Made by a program: the position numbers and the translations under genes. A DNA stretch of 64,000 bases from Butyrivibrio proteoclasticus P6B7 (GTDB lineage: Bacteria; Bacillota; Clostridia; Lachnospirales; Lachnospiraceae), in assembly GCF_000622085.1 (NCBI RefSeq), contig NZ_JHWL01000018.1, positions 24,109 through 88,108 of the forward strand. Direction: 5' to 3'. This document shows, in pieces, positions 53,847 through 63,689 of this stretch (its first letter is position 1; every line of letters begins with the position of its first letter). The notes under the pieces are model-generated. The model saw only the letters and a program-made list of their open reading frames with translations. It was not told where the DNA came from and did no database searches.

Positions 53847-53933
53847 GTAAAACGTTTATAAAAGGAAAGAGCATCCTATATCCTGGAGGTATGGCCAAGA
53901 TATAAAATAGGATAGCATATTAAATGAGCTAAA

Positions 53934-55490
53934 TTACTTAGATGCCTTCCATGCATTGTACTGGTTCTGGAACTCAGCAAGTACATCCTGGTAACCAGCC
54001 TCGTCAAGAGCTGCCTGGTAAGCTGCGATTGTAGCCTCAACGTCTGCAACTGCAACACCGCCGTTCTCAAGAGCGAATCCGTACTCACCAGCAACGTTAG
54101 CACATGCTGCATACTTGTCTTCTACAGGGCTCTTGTCGAATCTGAATCCTGCTGCGCAAGATGTGTTTGCACCACCGTTGAATGCATCATAGAGCTCTGC
54201 CTTGTTAGCTGGCTCGTTTGCAAGTGGAGTAACGATTGTAGCGTTAGCTGACTCCCACATTGAGTGGTTGTACTTCTCTGATGTCTGCTCAACCTGACCA
54301 TTTGCATCGTATGTGAAGTCCTCACCCTCGATACCGAATGTGTACATATCAGCGAGCTTAGAATCTGTGTAAAGGAGACCAAGGAAGTCTACGCAAGCCT
54401 TAGCCTGAGCTTCTGTTGAATTAGCTGTTACGCAGTAGCAAGAACCAAGAGCTGATGTTGAGTGAGCCCATCTGTCTGTTGCAGGCTGCATTGTAACGTC
54501 CTGACCATAACGAGCATCTGCCTCGTCGTTAACTGGGATATCTGTCCACCATGTTACAGCCCAATCCTGAGTCTGTGTTGTCTGGTCGTTAGTTGTCTTT
54601 GTTACATCATCCTCTGAGATGTAGCCTTTCTCTGCCCATTCAGCCATAAGTGTGCAGAACTCAAGGTACTCAGGAGTTGTGATTGTATCAACTACTTCAT
54701 CCTTTGATCTGTCTACAGCAACGAAGTTTGCACCAGCGTCAGCTGTGAAGAAATCAAAGCTATCGATGTACCATCTGTAGAACATAGCTGTCTTCTGTGT
54801 AAGGAATGGATACTTAAGACCAGCGTCCTTAGCATCAGCGAGCATTGGCTCGAGATCCTTAAGTTCCTTAACAGTTGTGATGTCCCAACCGAACTGATCG
54901 ATAAGATCCTGACGGAACATGAAGTCATATCCTTCTACGTTGTCCTTATATACAGGTACGAAGAAGATCTTTCCATCGTACTTAGCAGCTTCCCACTGGC
55001 CTTCTGCCATTGAGCCGTAAAGTGTTGAACCAGGAACGATATCTGTAAGATCATATACAGCGTTCTGAGGTACAAGATCGTTAGTTCCGATTGTGCCTTC
55101 CCATGAAGCTGTCCAAAGAAGGTTGATCTCCTTGTTAGCAAGAGCAAGGTTAGCCTTCTCTGTATACTCACCTGATCCGATATCTGTGAGCTTAATCTTT
55201 ACAGGAATCTTGTCAGCGATGTACTCGTTGATTGCATCCTGAACCTTCTGAACCTGAGCTGAATCAGGGTTAGCTACGTTGAATGAGCATCTGTAAACGC
55301 TGATCTCTGTAACTCCCTCAGCTGCTGCTTCCCCAGAACCACTGTTGTCCTCTGACTGAGCTGCTGCTGCTGTGTTTGCGTCACCGCTGCCCTCACCTGA
55401 TGTAGCAGGAGCTGATCCTGAAGTACATCCAGCAAGAAGTGAAAGTGACATAGCTGTTGCCATCATTAGTGAAATAACTTTTCTCTTCAT
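53934..55490 (-). CDS. Oligosaccharide ABC transporter binding lipoprotein (LplA type)
   Basis: A 518-residue extracellular binding protein with signal peptide and lipobox LLAGC, then a Ser/Gly/Ala-rich linker before the binding domain (starting near TEISVYRCSFN). Its length and the LplB/LplC-type permeases upstream place it in the LplA/YtcQ group of CUT1 transporters. GGGAGG precedes the ATG. It ends the operon, and the divergent cellobiose phosphorylase gene points to cellobiose or cello-oligosaccharides as ligand (inference). Confidence 0.93.
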   Translation of the reverse strand: MKRKVISLMMATAMSLSLLAGCTSGSAPATSGEGSGDANTAAAAQSEDNSGSGEAAAEGVTEISVYRCSFNVANPDSAQVQKVQDAINEYIADKIPVKIKLTDIGSGEYTEKANLALANKEINLLWTASWEGTIGTNDLVPQNAVYDLTDIVPGSTLYGSMAEGQWEAAKYDGKIFFVPVYKDNVEGYDFMFRQDLIDQFGWDITTVKELKDLEPMLADAKDAGLKYPFLTQKTAMFYRWYIDSFDFFTADAGANFVAVDRSKDEVVDTITTPEYLEFCTLMAEWAEKGYISEDDVTKTTNDQTTQTQDWAVTWWTDIPVNDEADARYGQDVTMQPATDRWAHSTSALGSCYCVTANSTEAQAKACVDFLGLLYTDSKLADMYTFGIEGEDFTYDANGQVEQTSEKYNHSMWESANATIVTPLANEPANKAELYDAFNGGANTSCAAGFRFDKSPVEDKYAACANVAGEYGFALENGGVAVADVEATIAAYQAALDEAGYQDVLAEFQNQYNAWKASK

Positions 55491-55569
55491 ATAAGCCTCC
55501 CTTATAGAATTTGTTTTTTATATTCAACCCCCTCTGGGTGAATACCAAAGTTAATAAGTAAGAAATAAG

Positions 55570-56505
55570 TTAGCCTTTTACAGATCCAACTGTAAGACCC
55601 TTAATGAAGTACTTCTGGAAGAATGGATATACTATCATGATAGGTCCAATAACTACCAGAACTGTTGCCATTGTTGAAGAGTACTGTGGGATTGTACCGC
55701 CCATAGCAGCTCTTGCTGATGCAGGAACGTTTACGTTGTTAAGAAGGAACTCGATACTCTTCTGGATGTTGATAAGAAGAAGCTGCAAAGGTTTCTTGTT
55801 ATCTGAGCTAATGAACAGAAGAGCGTTCTGCCAGTCATTCCAGTAAGCTGTAGCCATCATGAAACCAACGGCTGCAAGTGAAGGCTTAAGAAGCGGAAGT
55901 GTGATCTGGAAGAATGTTCTGTACTCTCCAGCTCCATCGATCTTGGCAGCTTCCATAAGCTCTCCAGGAATACTGTTAACAATATATGTTCTAAGAATAA
56001 TAACGTTCATTGTTGATACGCACAGTGGAAGGATAAGTACTAACAGGTTATCCTTCAGGTGGTAGTACTGAGAGAAAATGATATATCCTGAAAGTGTACC
56101 ACCGTTGAAAAGCATAGGTATCAATAAGTAAATTGATAAGAACTTTGCAAGTCTGAATTCCTTACGGCTGATTGAGTAAGCAAACATACTCATAAATAAA
56201 AGTCCAAGGAATGTACCTGCTACTGTAATGAAAATAGTTATTAAATATGACTGAGCGAGCTGCTTACCATATTTAAGTACTGCTGCCATACCTGCTGTTG
56301 AAAACTTAAGAGGTATGAATCTGAATCCGTTCTCTGCGATACTTCTCTCATCTGTAAATGCTGCTACGAAAGTAAGCTCTACAGGAAGGAATGCAAACAA
56401 TGTTGCTAAAATAAGTATGATCAAAAGTATGACCTGTCCAACTGTAACTCTCTCTTTTTTGGACGGTGCTATATCAAGTTTGTTATCTCTTTTTAACTTA
56501 GCCAT
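55570..56505 (-). CDS. Oligosaccharide ABC transporter permease (LplC/YtcP type)
   Basis: A 311-residue permease with six membrane segments and the EAA loop ELMEAAKIDGAGEYRTFFQI. The C-terminus KYFIKGLTVGSVKG is characteristic of the LplC/YtcP group. GAAAGGAGAA precedes the ATG. It lies 27 bp after the LplB-type permease gene and works with it. Confidence 0.93.
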   Translation of the reverse strand: MAKLKRDNKLDIAPSKKERVTVGQVILLIILILATLFAFLPVELTFVAAFTDERSIAENGFRFIPLKFSTAGMAAVLKYGKQLAQSYLITIFITVAGTFLGLLFMSMFAYSISRKEFRLAKFLSIYLLIPMLFNGGTLSGYIIFSQYYHLKDNLLVLILPLCVSTMNVIILRTYIVNSIPGELMEAAKIDGAGEYRTFFQITLPLLKPSLAAVGFMMATAYWNDWQNALLFISSDNKKPLQLLLINIQKSIEFLLNNVNVPASARAAMGGTIPQYSSTMATVLVVIGPIMIVYPFFQKYFIKGLTVGSVKG

Positions 56506-56532
56506 TTTGTTCTCCTTTCAAACTCAGTTGTC

Positions 56533-57438
56533 TTAGAATAATGCGTTCTCTGGTGCGATCTTACGAACTGAGAAGTTCGCAATAAGCATCATGATGAGTC
56601 CGACAACCGACTGGAAGAAGGACGTAGCTGCTACGAAACCAAAGTTTGAACTACTCATAATAGCGTTAAGTACATAAGAATCAATAACCTGAGTTGTTCT
56701 GTAAAGCATTCCGCTGTTACGTGTTACCTGATAGAAAAGACCTGTATCTGAGTGCATTACTGAACCAACTGAAAGAAGAAGCATTACAGTTATCATTGGA
56801 ATCAATGAAGGTATTGTAATATGAAAGATCTTCTGCCATGAGTTCGCACCATCGATATCAGCTGCCTCGTAAAGCTCTGAGTCAATACCAGCAAGTACTG
56901 ACATATAAAGAACTGAGCCGTAACCTGTGTCCTTCCAGATCTTAACGATAAGAAGAATCATTGGCCAAAGATTAACTGATGAATAAAATCTTGTGCTTGT
57001 TCCTAATGTATGGTTGATGATACCTGTGTCTGAACTGATGAACGCATATACAATGAACTGTACAGCTGCGTATGAAATGAACACTGGGATGATCATCAGA
57101 GTCTGCATTGTCTTAGCCATCTTCTTAAATACAAGCTTATCGATCATGATAGCCAGTGTTACATTCAAGAATGTACCTACAATAGTAAATACAAAATAGT
57201 AAAACAATGTGTTCTTGGTGATGTTTAAGAATGTAGCCTTTGATGCAAGCAGGAACTTGAAGTTATCAATGCCGTTCCATGGGCTCTTCCAAATTCCTAA
57301 GTTATAGTCAAAATTCTTGAAGGCCATAACAAGACCTGCCATAGGTACATACATGATGAAAAACAAGATAAGGAACACTGGTAGTGCCATAACTACATGT
57401 GCCCTGTGTTTCCACGTGTTTCTTAAAAATTCTTTCAT
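56533..57438 (-). CDS. Oligosaccharide ABC transporter permease (LplB type)
   Basis: A 301-residue permease with six membrane segments, the LplB-type start (MALPVFLILFFIMYVPMAGL) and the EAA loop ELYEAADIDGANSWQKIFHI. TAGGAGAGA precedes the ATG. It is 23 bp downstream of the LacI gene, so regulator and transporter share a transcript. Confidence 0.93.
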   Translation of the reverse strand: MKEFLRNTWKHRAHVVMALPVFLILFFIMYVPMAGLVMAFKNFDYNLGIWKSPWNGIDNFKFLLASKATFLNITKNTLFYYFVFTIVGTFLNVTLAIMIDKLVFKKMAKTMQTLMIIPVFISYAAVQFIVYAFISSDTGIINHTLGTSTRFYSSVNLWPMILLIVKIWKDTGYGSVLYMSVLAGIDSELYEAADIDGANSWQKIFHITIPSLIPMITVMLLLSVGSVMHSDTGLFYQVTRNSGMLYRTTQVIDSYVLNAIMSSSNFGFVAATSFFQSVVGLIMMLIANFSVRKIAPENALF

Positions 57439-57461
57439 ACCCTACTCTCTCCTATATGTGT

Positions 57462-58487
57462 TTAATCTATCTTCGCTACCGACTGACCCTTTTCCAATGT
57501 TCCATTCACTACTATCTGTTCGATGAGTGTCCCCTTTGGATTATTGATGAGTTCAATCAGTTTGGAAGCTGCAAGCGAACCAATCTTGACCGTATCCTGA
57601 ACAATTGTTGTAAGTATAGGACTTATCCTTCTGGCCAGCTCAATTCCGTCGTAACCAACTACCGAGATATCTTCTGGAATCCTAAGTCCCCTCTGCCTTA
57701 TGGCATTGATTCCTCCAAATGCTGCAAAGTCATCTGGATAAAAGATGCATGTTGGCGGATCTGGGAGATCCAATAGCTTCTGAGTAGCATCAAACGCTGC
57801 GTCAGTATTACGATAAGGTGAAGATACTACATATTCATCCGGTACCGAGAGACCGTAGTCTTGAAGTGTCTTATAAAAAGAAGATAATCTGCTCTGTGTA
57901 ACTGAAGATTCAAGACCGTGAACATATGCAATCTTCCTGTGTCCCTGTTCATATACATAAGAGGTAAGTTCGCTCATGCCCTTAACGTTGTCTGATACAA
58001 TTGCTATTCTGTTGTTAAAAAGATGGTCAATTGTCACTACAGGAATACTACTCTTAACAAGTTCATCAACCTCTGGATCTGAGAAATTCACACAGGCGAT
58101 CATCACTCCGTCAAAGTTCCTGTATATTGCATGTGACAGATAAGACATATTGTTGATTCTGGCTTTTCCTCCATTTATGAAGGTTATATCAAAGCCATTC
58201 TCTTCTGCAGTTCTTTTAAAACTATCAAGAACGTGGTTGAAATAGTCATGAGTAAGACCACTATTGGCTTCATCCACGAACAAAACTCCTATATTGTTAG
58301 TTCTGTTCGTCTTAAGGGCCTTAGCCGCAGCATTTGGATGATATCCAAGCTTATCTGCAATTTCTTTAATTCTCTCTTTGGTTTCCTGGCCTATATCACT
58401 GTGATCGTTAAGCGCCTTGGAAACCGTAGCCACTGAAACTCCACAAGCCTCGGAAATGTCCTTTAATGATACTTTCCCCTTCGACAT
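57462..58487 (-). CDS. LacI-family repressor of the cello-oligosaccharide locus
   Basis: A 341-residue LacI/GalR regulator with N-terminal helix-turn-helix VSLKDISEACGVSVATVSKA and a sugar-binding domain. The start at 58487 follows GAGGG; the longer reading adds 18 residues and is unlikely. It leads the transporter operon and faces the cellobiose phosphorylase gene across a 430-bp control region that contains a perfect palindrome CTTAAACGTTTAAG at the phosphorylase promoter. It probably represses both units and is relieved by the imported sugar. Confidence 0.92.
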   Translation of the reverse strand: MSKGKVSLKDISEACGVSVATVSKALNDHSDIGQETKERIKEIADKLGYHPNAAAKALKTNRTNNIGVLFVDEANSGLTHDYFNHVLDSFKRTAEENGFDITFINGGKARINNMSYLSHAIYRNFDGVMIACVNFSDPEVDELVKSSIPVVTIDHLFNNRIAIVSDNVKGMSELTSYVYEQGHRKIAYVHGLESSVTQSRLSSFYKTLQDYGLSVPDEYVVSSPYRNTDAAFDATQKLLDLPDPPTCIFYPDDFAAFGGINAIRQRGLRIPEDISVVGYDGIELARRISPILTTIVQDTVKIGSLAASKLIELINNPKGTLIEQIVVNGTLEKGQSVAKID

Positions 58488-58668
58488 ATTTTCCCTCGAA
58501 ATAATACTTAATCGTTTTCGTGTCTTTAATGTACTACACATTTACCCCAAAATCAATACTTTTTTAATTTCTTTTGTGCATATTTTATATTTTTGGTACT
58601 TTTATCCAATTATTTTATCGTTATTTCATACATTTTTACCGAATGGTTAATGAGAAACCAATAATTCG

Positions 58669-58902
58669 AGTAAACGTTTTCGCTACTTTTTTCGTTAATA
58701 TTCAACTTTACGAAAAATTACACTTAAATTAGATAGTAATTACCTATATTCTGTATACCAGTTTCCCGTTAACTATGATTTTTACTACACTTAACGTAAG
58801 ATAAAAAGTTTTCGTTATCTTTCATAAAGAAATTAAAATTTATGTTGCATTATAGGACTTTACCATATATAATTTGCTTAGAAATTTTCTTAAACGTTTA
58901 AG
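58669..58902 (+). promoter_or_regulatory. Promoter and LacI operators of the cellobiose phosphorylase gene
   Basis: TTGCAT (58845-58850) and TATAAT (58868-58873) are spaced 17 bp, a good sigma-A promoter. A perfect 14-bp palindrome CTTAAACGTTTAAG (58889-58902) lies just past the predicted start of transcription, where a bound LacI protein would block RNA polymerase. A second, imperfect site TAAACGTTTT lies at 58671-58680 and might act through looping or serve the divergent lacI operon. The remaining sequence of the region, 58488-58668 and 58681-58844, is A+T-rich without other recognised features. Confidence 0.75.
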
Positions 58903-58917
58903 TAACGGGAGGTTTAT

Positions 58918-61371
58918 ATGAAGTACGGTTATTTTGATGATGCATCATGTGAGTACGTCATCACCACACCTAAGACTCCATTGCCTTGGATCAACTACCT
59001 TGGTAATAAAGAGTTCTTTTCACTTATATCTAATACATGTGGTGGATACACATTCTATAAGGATGCTAAGCTTTTAAGACTCACCAGATATCGCTACAAC
59101 AATGTTCCATATGATAACAATGGAAAATACTTCTATATTAAAGACACAACTGATTCTGCTGAGGGAGTAATCTGGAATCCAGGCTGGCAGCCAGTTAAGA
59201 CTGCTCTTGACGAATATGAGTGCCGTCATGGTCTTGGATATAGCACATTTACATCAAGTAAGAACAACGTCAAGGCTCAGGTTTTGACCTTTGTTCCTAT
59301 GGATGACAACTGTGAGATTTCTAAGGTTACAGTTACTAATAGTAAGAACACTGAAGCTAAGCTCAGTCTTTTCTCATATGTTGAATGGTGTCTCTGGAAT
59401 GCGGACGACGATATGAAGAACTTCCAGAGAAACTTAAGCACTGGTGAAGTTGAGGTTACAAGAGACGGATCTGTTATCTTCCACAAGACAGAGTACAGAG
59501 AGCGTCGTAATCACTATGCTATCTATGGTGTTAACACTAAGGTTGATGGTTTTGATACCAGCAGAGATGCATTCCTTGGTGCTTACAATGGTCCTGACAG
59601 CCCAGACGTTGTTAAGGAAGGTAAGAGCACTAACTCAGTAGCAAGCGGCTGGTCACCAATCGCTTCTCACCAGATCGATGTAACTCTTGCTCCTGGTGAG
59701 TCCAAGACATTCATCTTTGTTCTTGGTTATATTGAGAATGCTGAGGATGACAAGTGGGAAGCTCCTTCTGTTGTTAATAAGAAGAAAGCTTACGAGATGC
59801 TTGATAAGTACAACACAGAGTCTTCTGTAGACGCAGCTCTTGCAGAGCTTAAGAAGTACTGGAACGAGCTTCTTGGAATCTACCACATCTCTTCTTCTAA
59901 TGAGAAGGTTGATCGTATGGTCAACATTTGGAACCAGTATCAGTGCATGGTTACATTCAACATGTCCAGATCTGCTTCTTATTATGAGTCCGGAATCGGC
60001 CGTGGAATGGGCTTTAGAGATTCTTGTCAGGATCTTCTTGGTTTCGTACACCTCATTCCAGACAGAGCAAGACAGCGTATCATTGATATTGCTTCTACTC
60101 AGTTCCAGGATGGTAGTGCTTACCACCAGTATCAGCCACTTACCAAGAAGGGTAACTCCGACATCGGTTCTGGCTTCAATGATGATCCACTTTGGCTCAT
60201 CGCTGGAACAAGCGCATATATTAGAGAGACAGGTGACCTTTCTATCTTAAAAGAAATGGTTCCTTTCGATAACGACATGAGCGTTGCTAAGACTCTCATG
60301 GAGCACCTTAAGTGCTCATTCAACTTCACAGCTACCCACAAGGGACCTCATGGTCTTCCACTTATTGGAAGAGCTGACTGGAATGACTGCCTTAACCTTA
60401 ACTGCTTCTCAGAGCACCCAGGTGAATCCTTCCAGACTTTCGGACCTTCAGAGGGACCTGTCGCTGAGTCAGTATTCATCGCTGGTATGTTTGTTAAGTA
60501 CGGTGAAGAGTACGCACAGCTTGCTGAACTCCTTGGAGATGATGCAGAGGCAAAAAGAGCTCGTGAAGAAATCGCTAAGGTTTATGAAGCAGCTATCACA
60601 GCTGGTTGGGACGGCGAATGGTTCGTTCGTGCATATGATGCATATTCCAACAAGGTTGGTTCTAAGGAATGTGAAGAGGGTCAGATCTACATCGAGCCAC
60701 AAGGCTTCTGCGTTCTTGCAGGCATCGGTGTTAAGGAAGGTCTTGCAGAGAAGGCTCTTAAGAGCGTTGAGGAAAGACTTGATACCAAGTATGGCGTAAT
60801 GATCTTACAGCCTGCTTATACTAAGTATCACCTTGAACTTGGTGAGGTTTCTTCTTATCCACCAGGATACAAGGAGAATGCTGGTATCTTCTGTCACAAC
60901 AATCCTTGGGTATCTATTGCTGAGACAGTTCTTGGTCATGGTAACAGAGCTTTCGATATCTACAAGAAGACTTGCCCAGCTTACATTGAAGACATCAGTG
61001 ATGTTCACTGCACAGAGCCATATGTATATTCACAGATGGTAGCTGGTAGAGATGCTAAGTTCCATGGACAGGGTAAGAACAGCTGGCTTACAGGAACAGC
61101 TGCCTGGACATTTGTTAATATTTCACAGTACATCTTAGGTATCTATCCTACACACAAGGGTCTTTCAATTGATCCATGTATCCCTGAGGGATTTGGTGAC
61201 TTCGATGTAACAAGAAAGTACCGTGGTGCTACCTACAAGATTTCTGTTAAGCAGAATGGTGCTCAGAAGGGAATCAAGAAGCTCGTTGTAAACGGCGCTG
61301 AGGTTTCTGGAAACGTAATTCCTTACGATCCATCTGTAAAGGAATACACAGTAGAAGCAATCATGGGTTAA
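58918..61371 (+). CDS. Cellobiose phosphorylase (GH94)
   Basis: An 817-residue GH94 enzyme that splits cellobiose with phosphate into glucose 1-phosphate and glucose, saving ATP. The N-terminus [18 protein letters not shown] and [14 protein letters not shown] are typical of clostridial cellobiose phosphorylases. The catalytic acid is Asp490 in [14 protein letters not shown], at the same number as in the well-studied Cellvibrio enzyme. The C-terminal barrel includes the phosphate-site region [11 protein letters not shown]. The length fits cellobiose rather than cellodextrin phosphorylase. ACGGGAGG precedes the ATG. It is cytoplasmic and fed by the divergent ABC transporter. Confidence 0.96.
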   Translation: MKYGYFDDASCEYVITTPKTPLPWINYLGNKEFFSLISNTCGGYTFYKDAKLLRLTRYRYNNVPYDNNGKYFYIKDTTDSAEGVIWNPGWQPVKTALDEYECRHGLGYSTFTSSKNNVKAQVLTFVPMDDNCEISKVTVTNSKNTEAKLSLFSYVEWCLWNADDDMKNFQRNLSTGEVEVTRDGSVIFHKTEYRERRNHYAIYGVNTKVDGFDTSRDAFLGAYNGPDSPDVVKEGKSTNSVASGWSPIASHQIDVTLAPGESKTFIFVLGYIENAEDDKWEAPSVVNKKKAYEMLDKYNTESSVDAALAELKKYWNELLGIYHISSSNEKVDRMVNIWNQYQCMVTFNMSRSASYYESGIGRGMGFRDSCQDLLGFVHLIPDRARQRIIDIASTQFQDGSAYHQYQPLTKKGNSDIGSGFNDDPLWLIAGTSAYIRETGDLSILKEMVPFDNDMSVAKTLMEHLKCSFNFTATHKGPHGLPLIGRADWNDCLNLNCFSEHPGESFQTFGPSEGPVAESVFIAGMFVKYGEEYAQLAELLGDDAEAKRAREEIAKVYEAAITAGWDGEWFVRAYDAYSNKVGSKECEEGQIYIEPQGFCVLAGIGVKEGLAEKALKSVEERLDTKYGVMILQPAYTKYHLELGEVSSYPPGYKENAGIFCHNNPWVSIAETVLGHGNRAFDIYKKTCPAYIEDISDVHCTEPYVYSQMVAGRDAKFHGQGKNSWLTGTAAWTFVNISQYILGIYPTHKGLSIDPCIPEGFGDFDVTRKYRGATYKISVKQNGAQKGIKKLVVNGAEVSGNVIPYDPSVKEYTVEAIMG

Positions 61372-61408
61372 TCAAAAAGCTTTTCTTTTCCAAAATAATA
61401 TACATAAG

Positions 61409-61447
61409 AAAGCCCGTATTCATCGATGATGAATACGGGCTTTTGAT
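61409..61447 (+). terminator. Terminator after cellobiose phosphorylase
   Basis: AAGCCCGTATTCATC pairs with GATGAATACGGGCTT and is followed by TTGATTT. It is strong and may serve the bactofilin gene on the other strand. Confidence 0.92.
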
Positions 61448-61495
61448 TTAGTACTATTTACCTTTGTTAAACTGTCAAGTCACTGGAAAGCTTAA

Positions 61496-61948
61496 TTAGT
61501 TGTTCTCCTTGGACTCCTTGGACTCCTCTGATGTCTTCTCAGCAGCAGCTCTCTCTTTAGCTATCTCAGCTGAGTTCTTGTCGATATTGGTCATCTCACA
61601 TCTGCCCTGGAAGACAGCATTTTCATCAATGATGATTCCCTTGCATGTGATATCACCAATAACCTTACCAGTATCACTGATCTCAATCTTACCCTGAGGT
61701 GATACTACATTTCCTACTACCTCGCCAGCGATGTAGGCATTAACAGCAGAAACTGTTCCCTCAATCTTGCCGCCCTGACCTACAATCAGTGCTCCGCTGA
61801 TAGTAACGTTACCCTTTACAGTACCATCGATTCTTGTTGAATCCTTGGTTGTAAGAGGTCCCTCAAGCATGGCTCCTGGTCCAATGATTGTTCCAACCTG
61901 CTCTAAGGCTGTTGTTACATCAGCATCTTCTTTTTTGTTTCCAAACAT
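61496..61948 (-). CDS. Bactofilin family polymer-forming protein
   Basis: A 150-residue bactofilin. The central beta-helix (about residues 20-110) shows repeating six-residue turns (for example GTVKGNVTISGALIVGQGG), with a charged, disordered C-terminal tail rich in Glu, Lys and Ser. Bactofilins polymerise into membrane-associated filaments that help to shape the cell and place wall enzymes. It is 15 bp downstream of a LytM-type gene on the same strand, a pairing seen in other bacteria where bactofilin works with a wall hydrolase. Confidence 0.93.
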   Translation of the reverse strand: MFGNKKEDADVTTALEQVGTIIGPGAMLEGPLTTKDSTRIDGTVKGNVTISGALIVGQGGKIEGTVSAVNAYIAGEVVGNVVSPQGKIEISDTGKVIGDITCKGIIIDENAVFQGRCEMTNIDKNSAEIAKERAAAEKTSEESKESKENN

Positions 61949-61963
61949 CTTGTAAATCCTCCA

Positions 61964-62746
61964 TTAACCGTTGATCTCTATTAACTCTTCTGGGTCAATA
62001 TACTGTTCGTCCTGCTGAATCTGATAACCCAAGGTGGTGTTATCCTCTCCAACGACAAATATAATATCTCCCCTATCAATTGCATCTCCCTCAGAAACCA
62101 ATGGATCTCCCTGGTTACGATAATAAGAAATATAGCCATTTCCATGGTCTATCGATACTAGGTTGCCAAACTTGGCATCAGTAGTAACAGAAAGAACTGT
62201 TCCAGTTCCTGCTGCGATTATGTTGCTACCAGAAGCAGCAGTAAAAAGCATGATCGGATTGCCCTTAAGGTCGTCCTTGTTGTCATCTGTGATGGCTGTC
62301 ACCTCAGTTGATGTAGGATCATCCATCGCACTGGTCATGGACGCTGTACCTGTTAAAGGAAATCCTGAAGGAACAGCAAGGGTCTCTGCCTCTTCTGCAG
62401 ATGCCTGTTCATCAACAAGTCTTTTATTGATGGCAGCGCTTAACTGTTCAACTTCGTTCTGAAGCATATCATTAGATGCTTCCAAGGTACTATTTGTTAC
62501 AGTAAGTTCATTGATCTGTGTCTGAGCACTTGTCTGCATCTTACGCAGATTACTAATAGTAAGAGCAGAATAGATAATGTAACAGATAATAGCAAGTGCA
62601 ACAGCAAAAGAAATATAGGCAAGAAGCTGCGTCTTGAAATGATTCAGATGAAGACGCTTTGTGCTTCCATCAGAGTCTCCTGATATTATCATGAATGTGT
62701 AATTTCTTTTGTGTCTGTGCTTTCTGGGCTTATTAGAATTGCTCAT
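61964..62746 (-). CDS. Degenerate LytM/M23-domain membrane protein
   Basis: A 260-residue bitopic protein with a basic cytoplasmic N-terminus, one membrane segment (about residues 35-58), a coiled coil (about 60-110) and a C-terminal M23/LytM fold. Family structural motifs remain (GNLVSIDHGNGYISYY) but the zinc ligands are lost: the first HxxxD is absent, the YxHL histidine is Asn (YYRN), and the final HLHF is replaced by LGYQI. It is therefore probably not a peptidase but an activator or scaffold, as for EnvC-like proteins. The start at 62746 follows GGAGG. It is co-transcribed with bactofilin. Confidence 0.85.
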   Translation of the reverse strand: MSNSNKPRKHRHKRNYTFMIISGDSDGSTKRLHLNHFKTQLLAYISFAVALAIICYIIYSALTISNLRKMQTSAQTQINELTVTNSTLEASNDMLQNEVEQLSAAINKRLVDEQASAEEAETLAVPSGFPLTGTASMTSAMDDPTSTEVTAITDDNKDDLKGNPIMLFTAASGSNIIAAGTGTVLSVTTDAKFGNLVSIDHGNGYISYYRNQGDPLVSEGDAIDRGDIIFVVGEDNTTLGYQIQQDEQYIDPEELIEING

Positions 62747-62812
62747 ATTCACCTCCGACTAACACTTTATTTTACCATATAAGCATACGAAAAGGCAAAT
62801 CTGTCACAGTCG

Positions 62813-62853
62813 CAAAAGAGCCATCTGACTTATGTCAGATGGCTCTTCTGATT
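62813..62853 (-). terminator. Terminator downstream of the cold-shock gene
   Basis: AAGAGCCATCTGAC pairs perfectly with GTCAGATGGCTCTT around TTAT, with a T-run on the minus strand. It lies about 90 bp past the cold-shock gene stop codon. Confidence 0.85.
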
Positions 62854-62940
62854 AATCATTGTTACAATCTTGCGAATTCAAAATATATCTATTTAGAATA
62901 AGGCACTTTGTAGTCTGATTAATTGCTTTAGTTCAATGAA

Positions 62941-63141
62941 TTAAAGCTTGTTTACGTTTACGGCCTGAGGTCCCTTCTCGCCCTGGATTACATCATACTC
63001 AACTGAAGCGCCCTCTTCGAGAGACTTGAAACCTTCCATGTTGAGTCCTGAATAATGTACGAATACATCATTTCCAGCCTCGTCTGAGATGAAGCCGTAA
63101 CCCTTCTGGTTGTTGAACCACTTAACAGTACCTTTGTTCAT
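62941..63141 (-). CDS. Cold-shock protein (CspA family)
   Basis: A 66-residue single cold-shock domain that binds single-stranded RNA and DNA. It has both RNP motifs, KGYGFISDE (RNP1) and VFVHYS (RNP2), and ends [12 protein letters not shown], as in the CspA/CspB family. TGGAGG precedes the ATG. The long leader (to about 63290) could carry a temperature-responsive structure, which I cannot confirm. Confidence 0.97.
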   Translation of the reverse strand: MNKGTVKWFNNQKGYGFISDEAGNDVFVHYSGLNMEGFKSLEEGASVEYDVIQGEKGPQAVNVNKL

Positions 63142-63362
63142 TGTAATACCTCCACTAAAAATAAAAAAATAATCGTTATGTTGTCTATGACAACATATTT
63201 ACATTATCACAATTATGCACAAAAGTAAAGAAAATAAATCTTTTTCAAACATCTTTACTTTAGAACGTTAGAGTGATAAAATACATAAGCACGAATCAGT
63301 TATTTACGTTATTTTGAATATTAATTTTCATCAAGAAAACAACAACATGGAGGACCTACTAC

Positions 63363-63650
63363 ATGAACAAAAAAATTAGAACAGATGCAGTTGATCACCT
63401 GTTTGACGCCATTCTTTGTTTGCAGAACAAAGAGGAGTGCTATAGCTTCTTTGAAGACTTGTGTACTGTCAACGAACTCCTCTCTCTTTCACAGAGATTT
63501 GAGGTAGCTTCAATGCTTAGAGATCACAGAACATATCTGGAGATCGCAGACAGAACTGGAGCTTCAACAGCAACAATCAGCCGTGTTAACCGCTCTCTCA
63601 ACTATGGAGATGATGGTTACGAGCTTGTATTCGACAGACTTAACGACTGA
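63363..63650 (+). CDS. TrpR-like repressor of the YerC/YecD family
   Basis: A 95-residue all-helical DNA-binding protein of the YerC/YecD (TrpR-superfamily) group. The helix-turn-helix is LEIADRTGASTATISRV. TGGAGG precedes the ATG. The family is widespread in Firmicutes; its regulon is not well defined, and the old tryptophan-repressor label is not proven for these members. It is immediately followed by the IS element. Confidence 0.93.
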   Translation: MNKKIRTDAVDHLFDAILCLQNKEECYSFFEDLCTVNELLSLSQRFEVASMLRDHRTYLEIADRTGASTATISRVNRSLNYGDDGYELVFDRLND

Positions 63651-63689
63651 TTATATTTCATCAATGACGAGTCAGAGAGGTTTTTGAGG

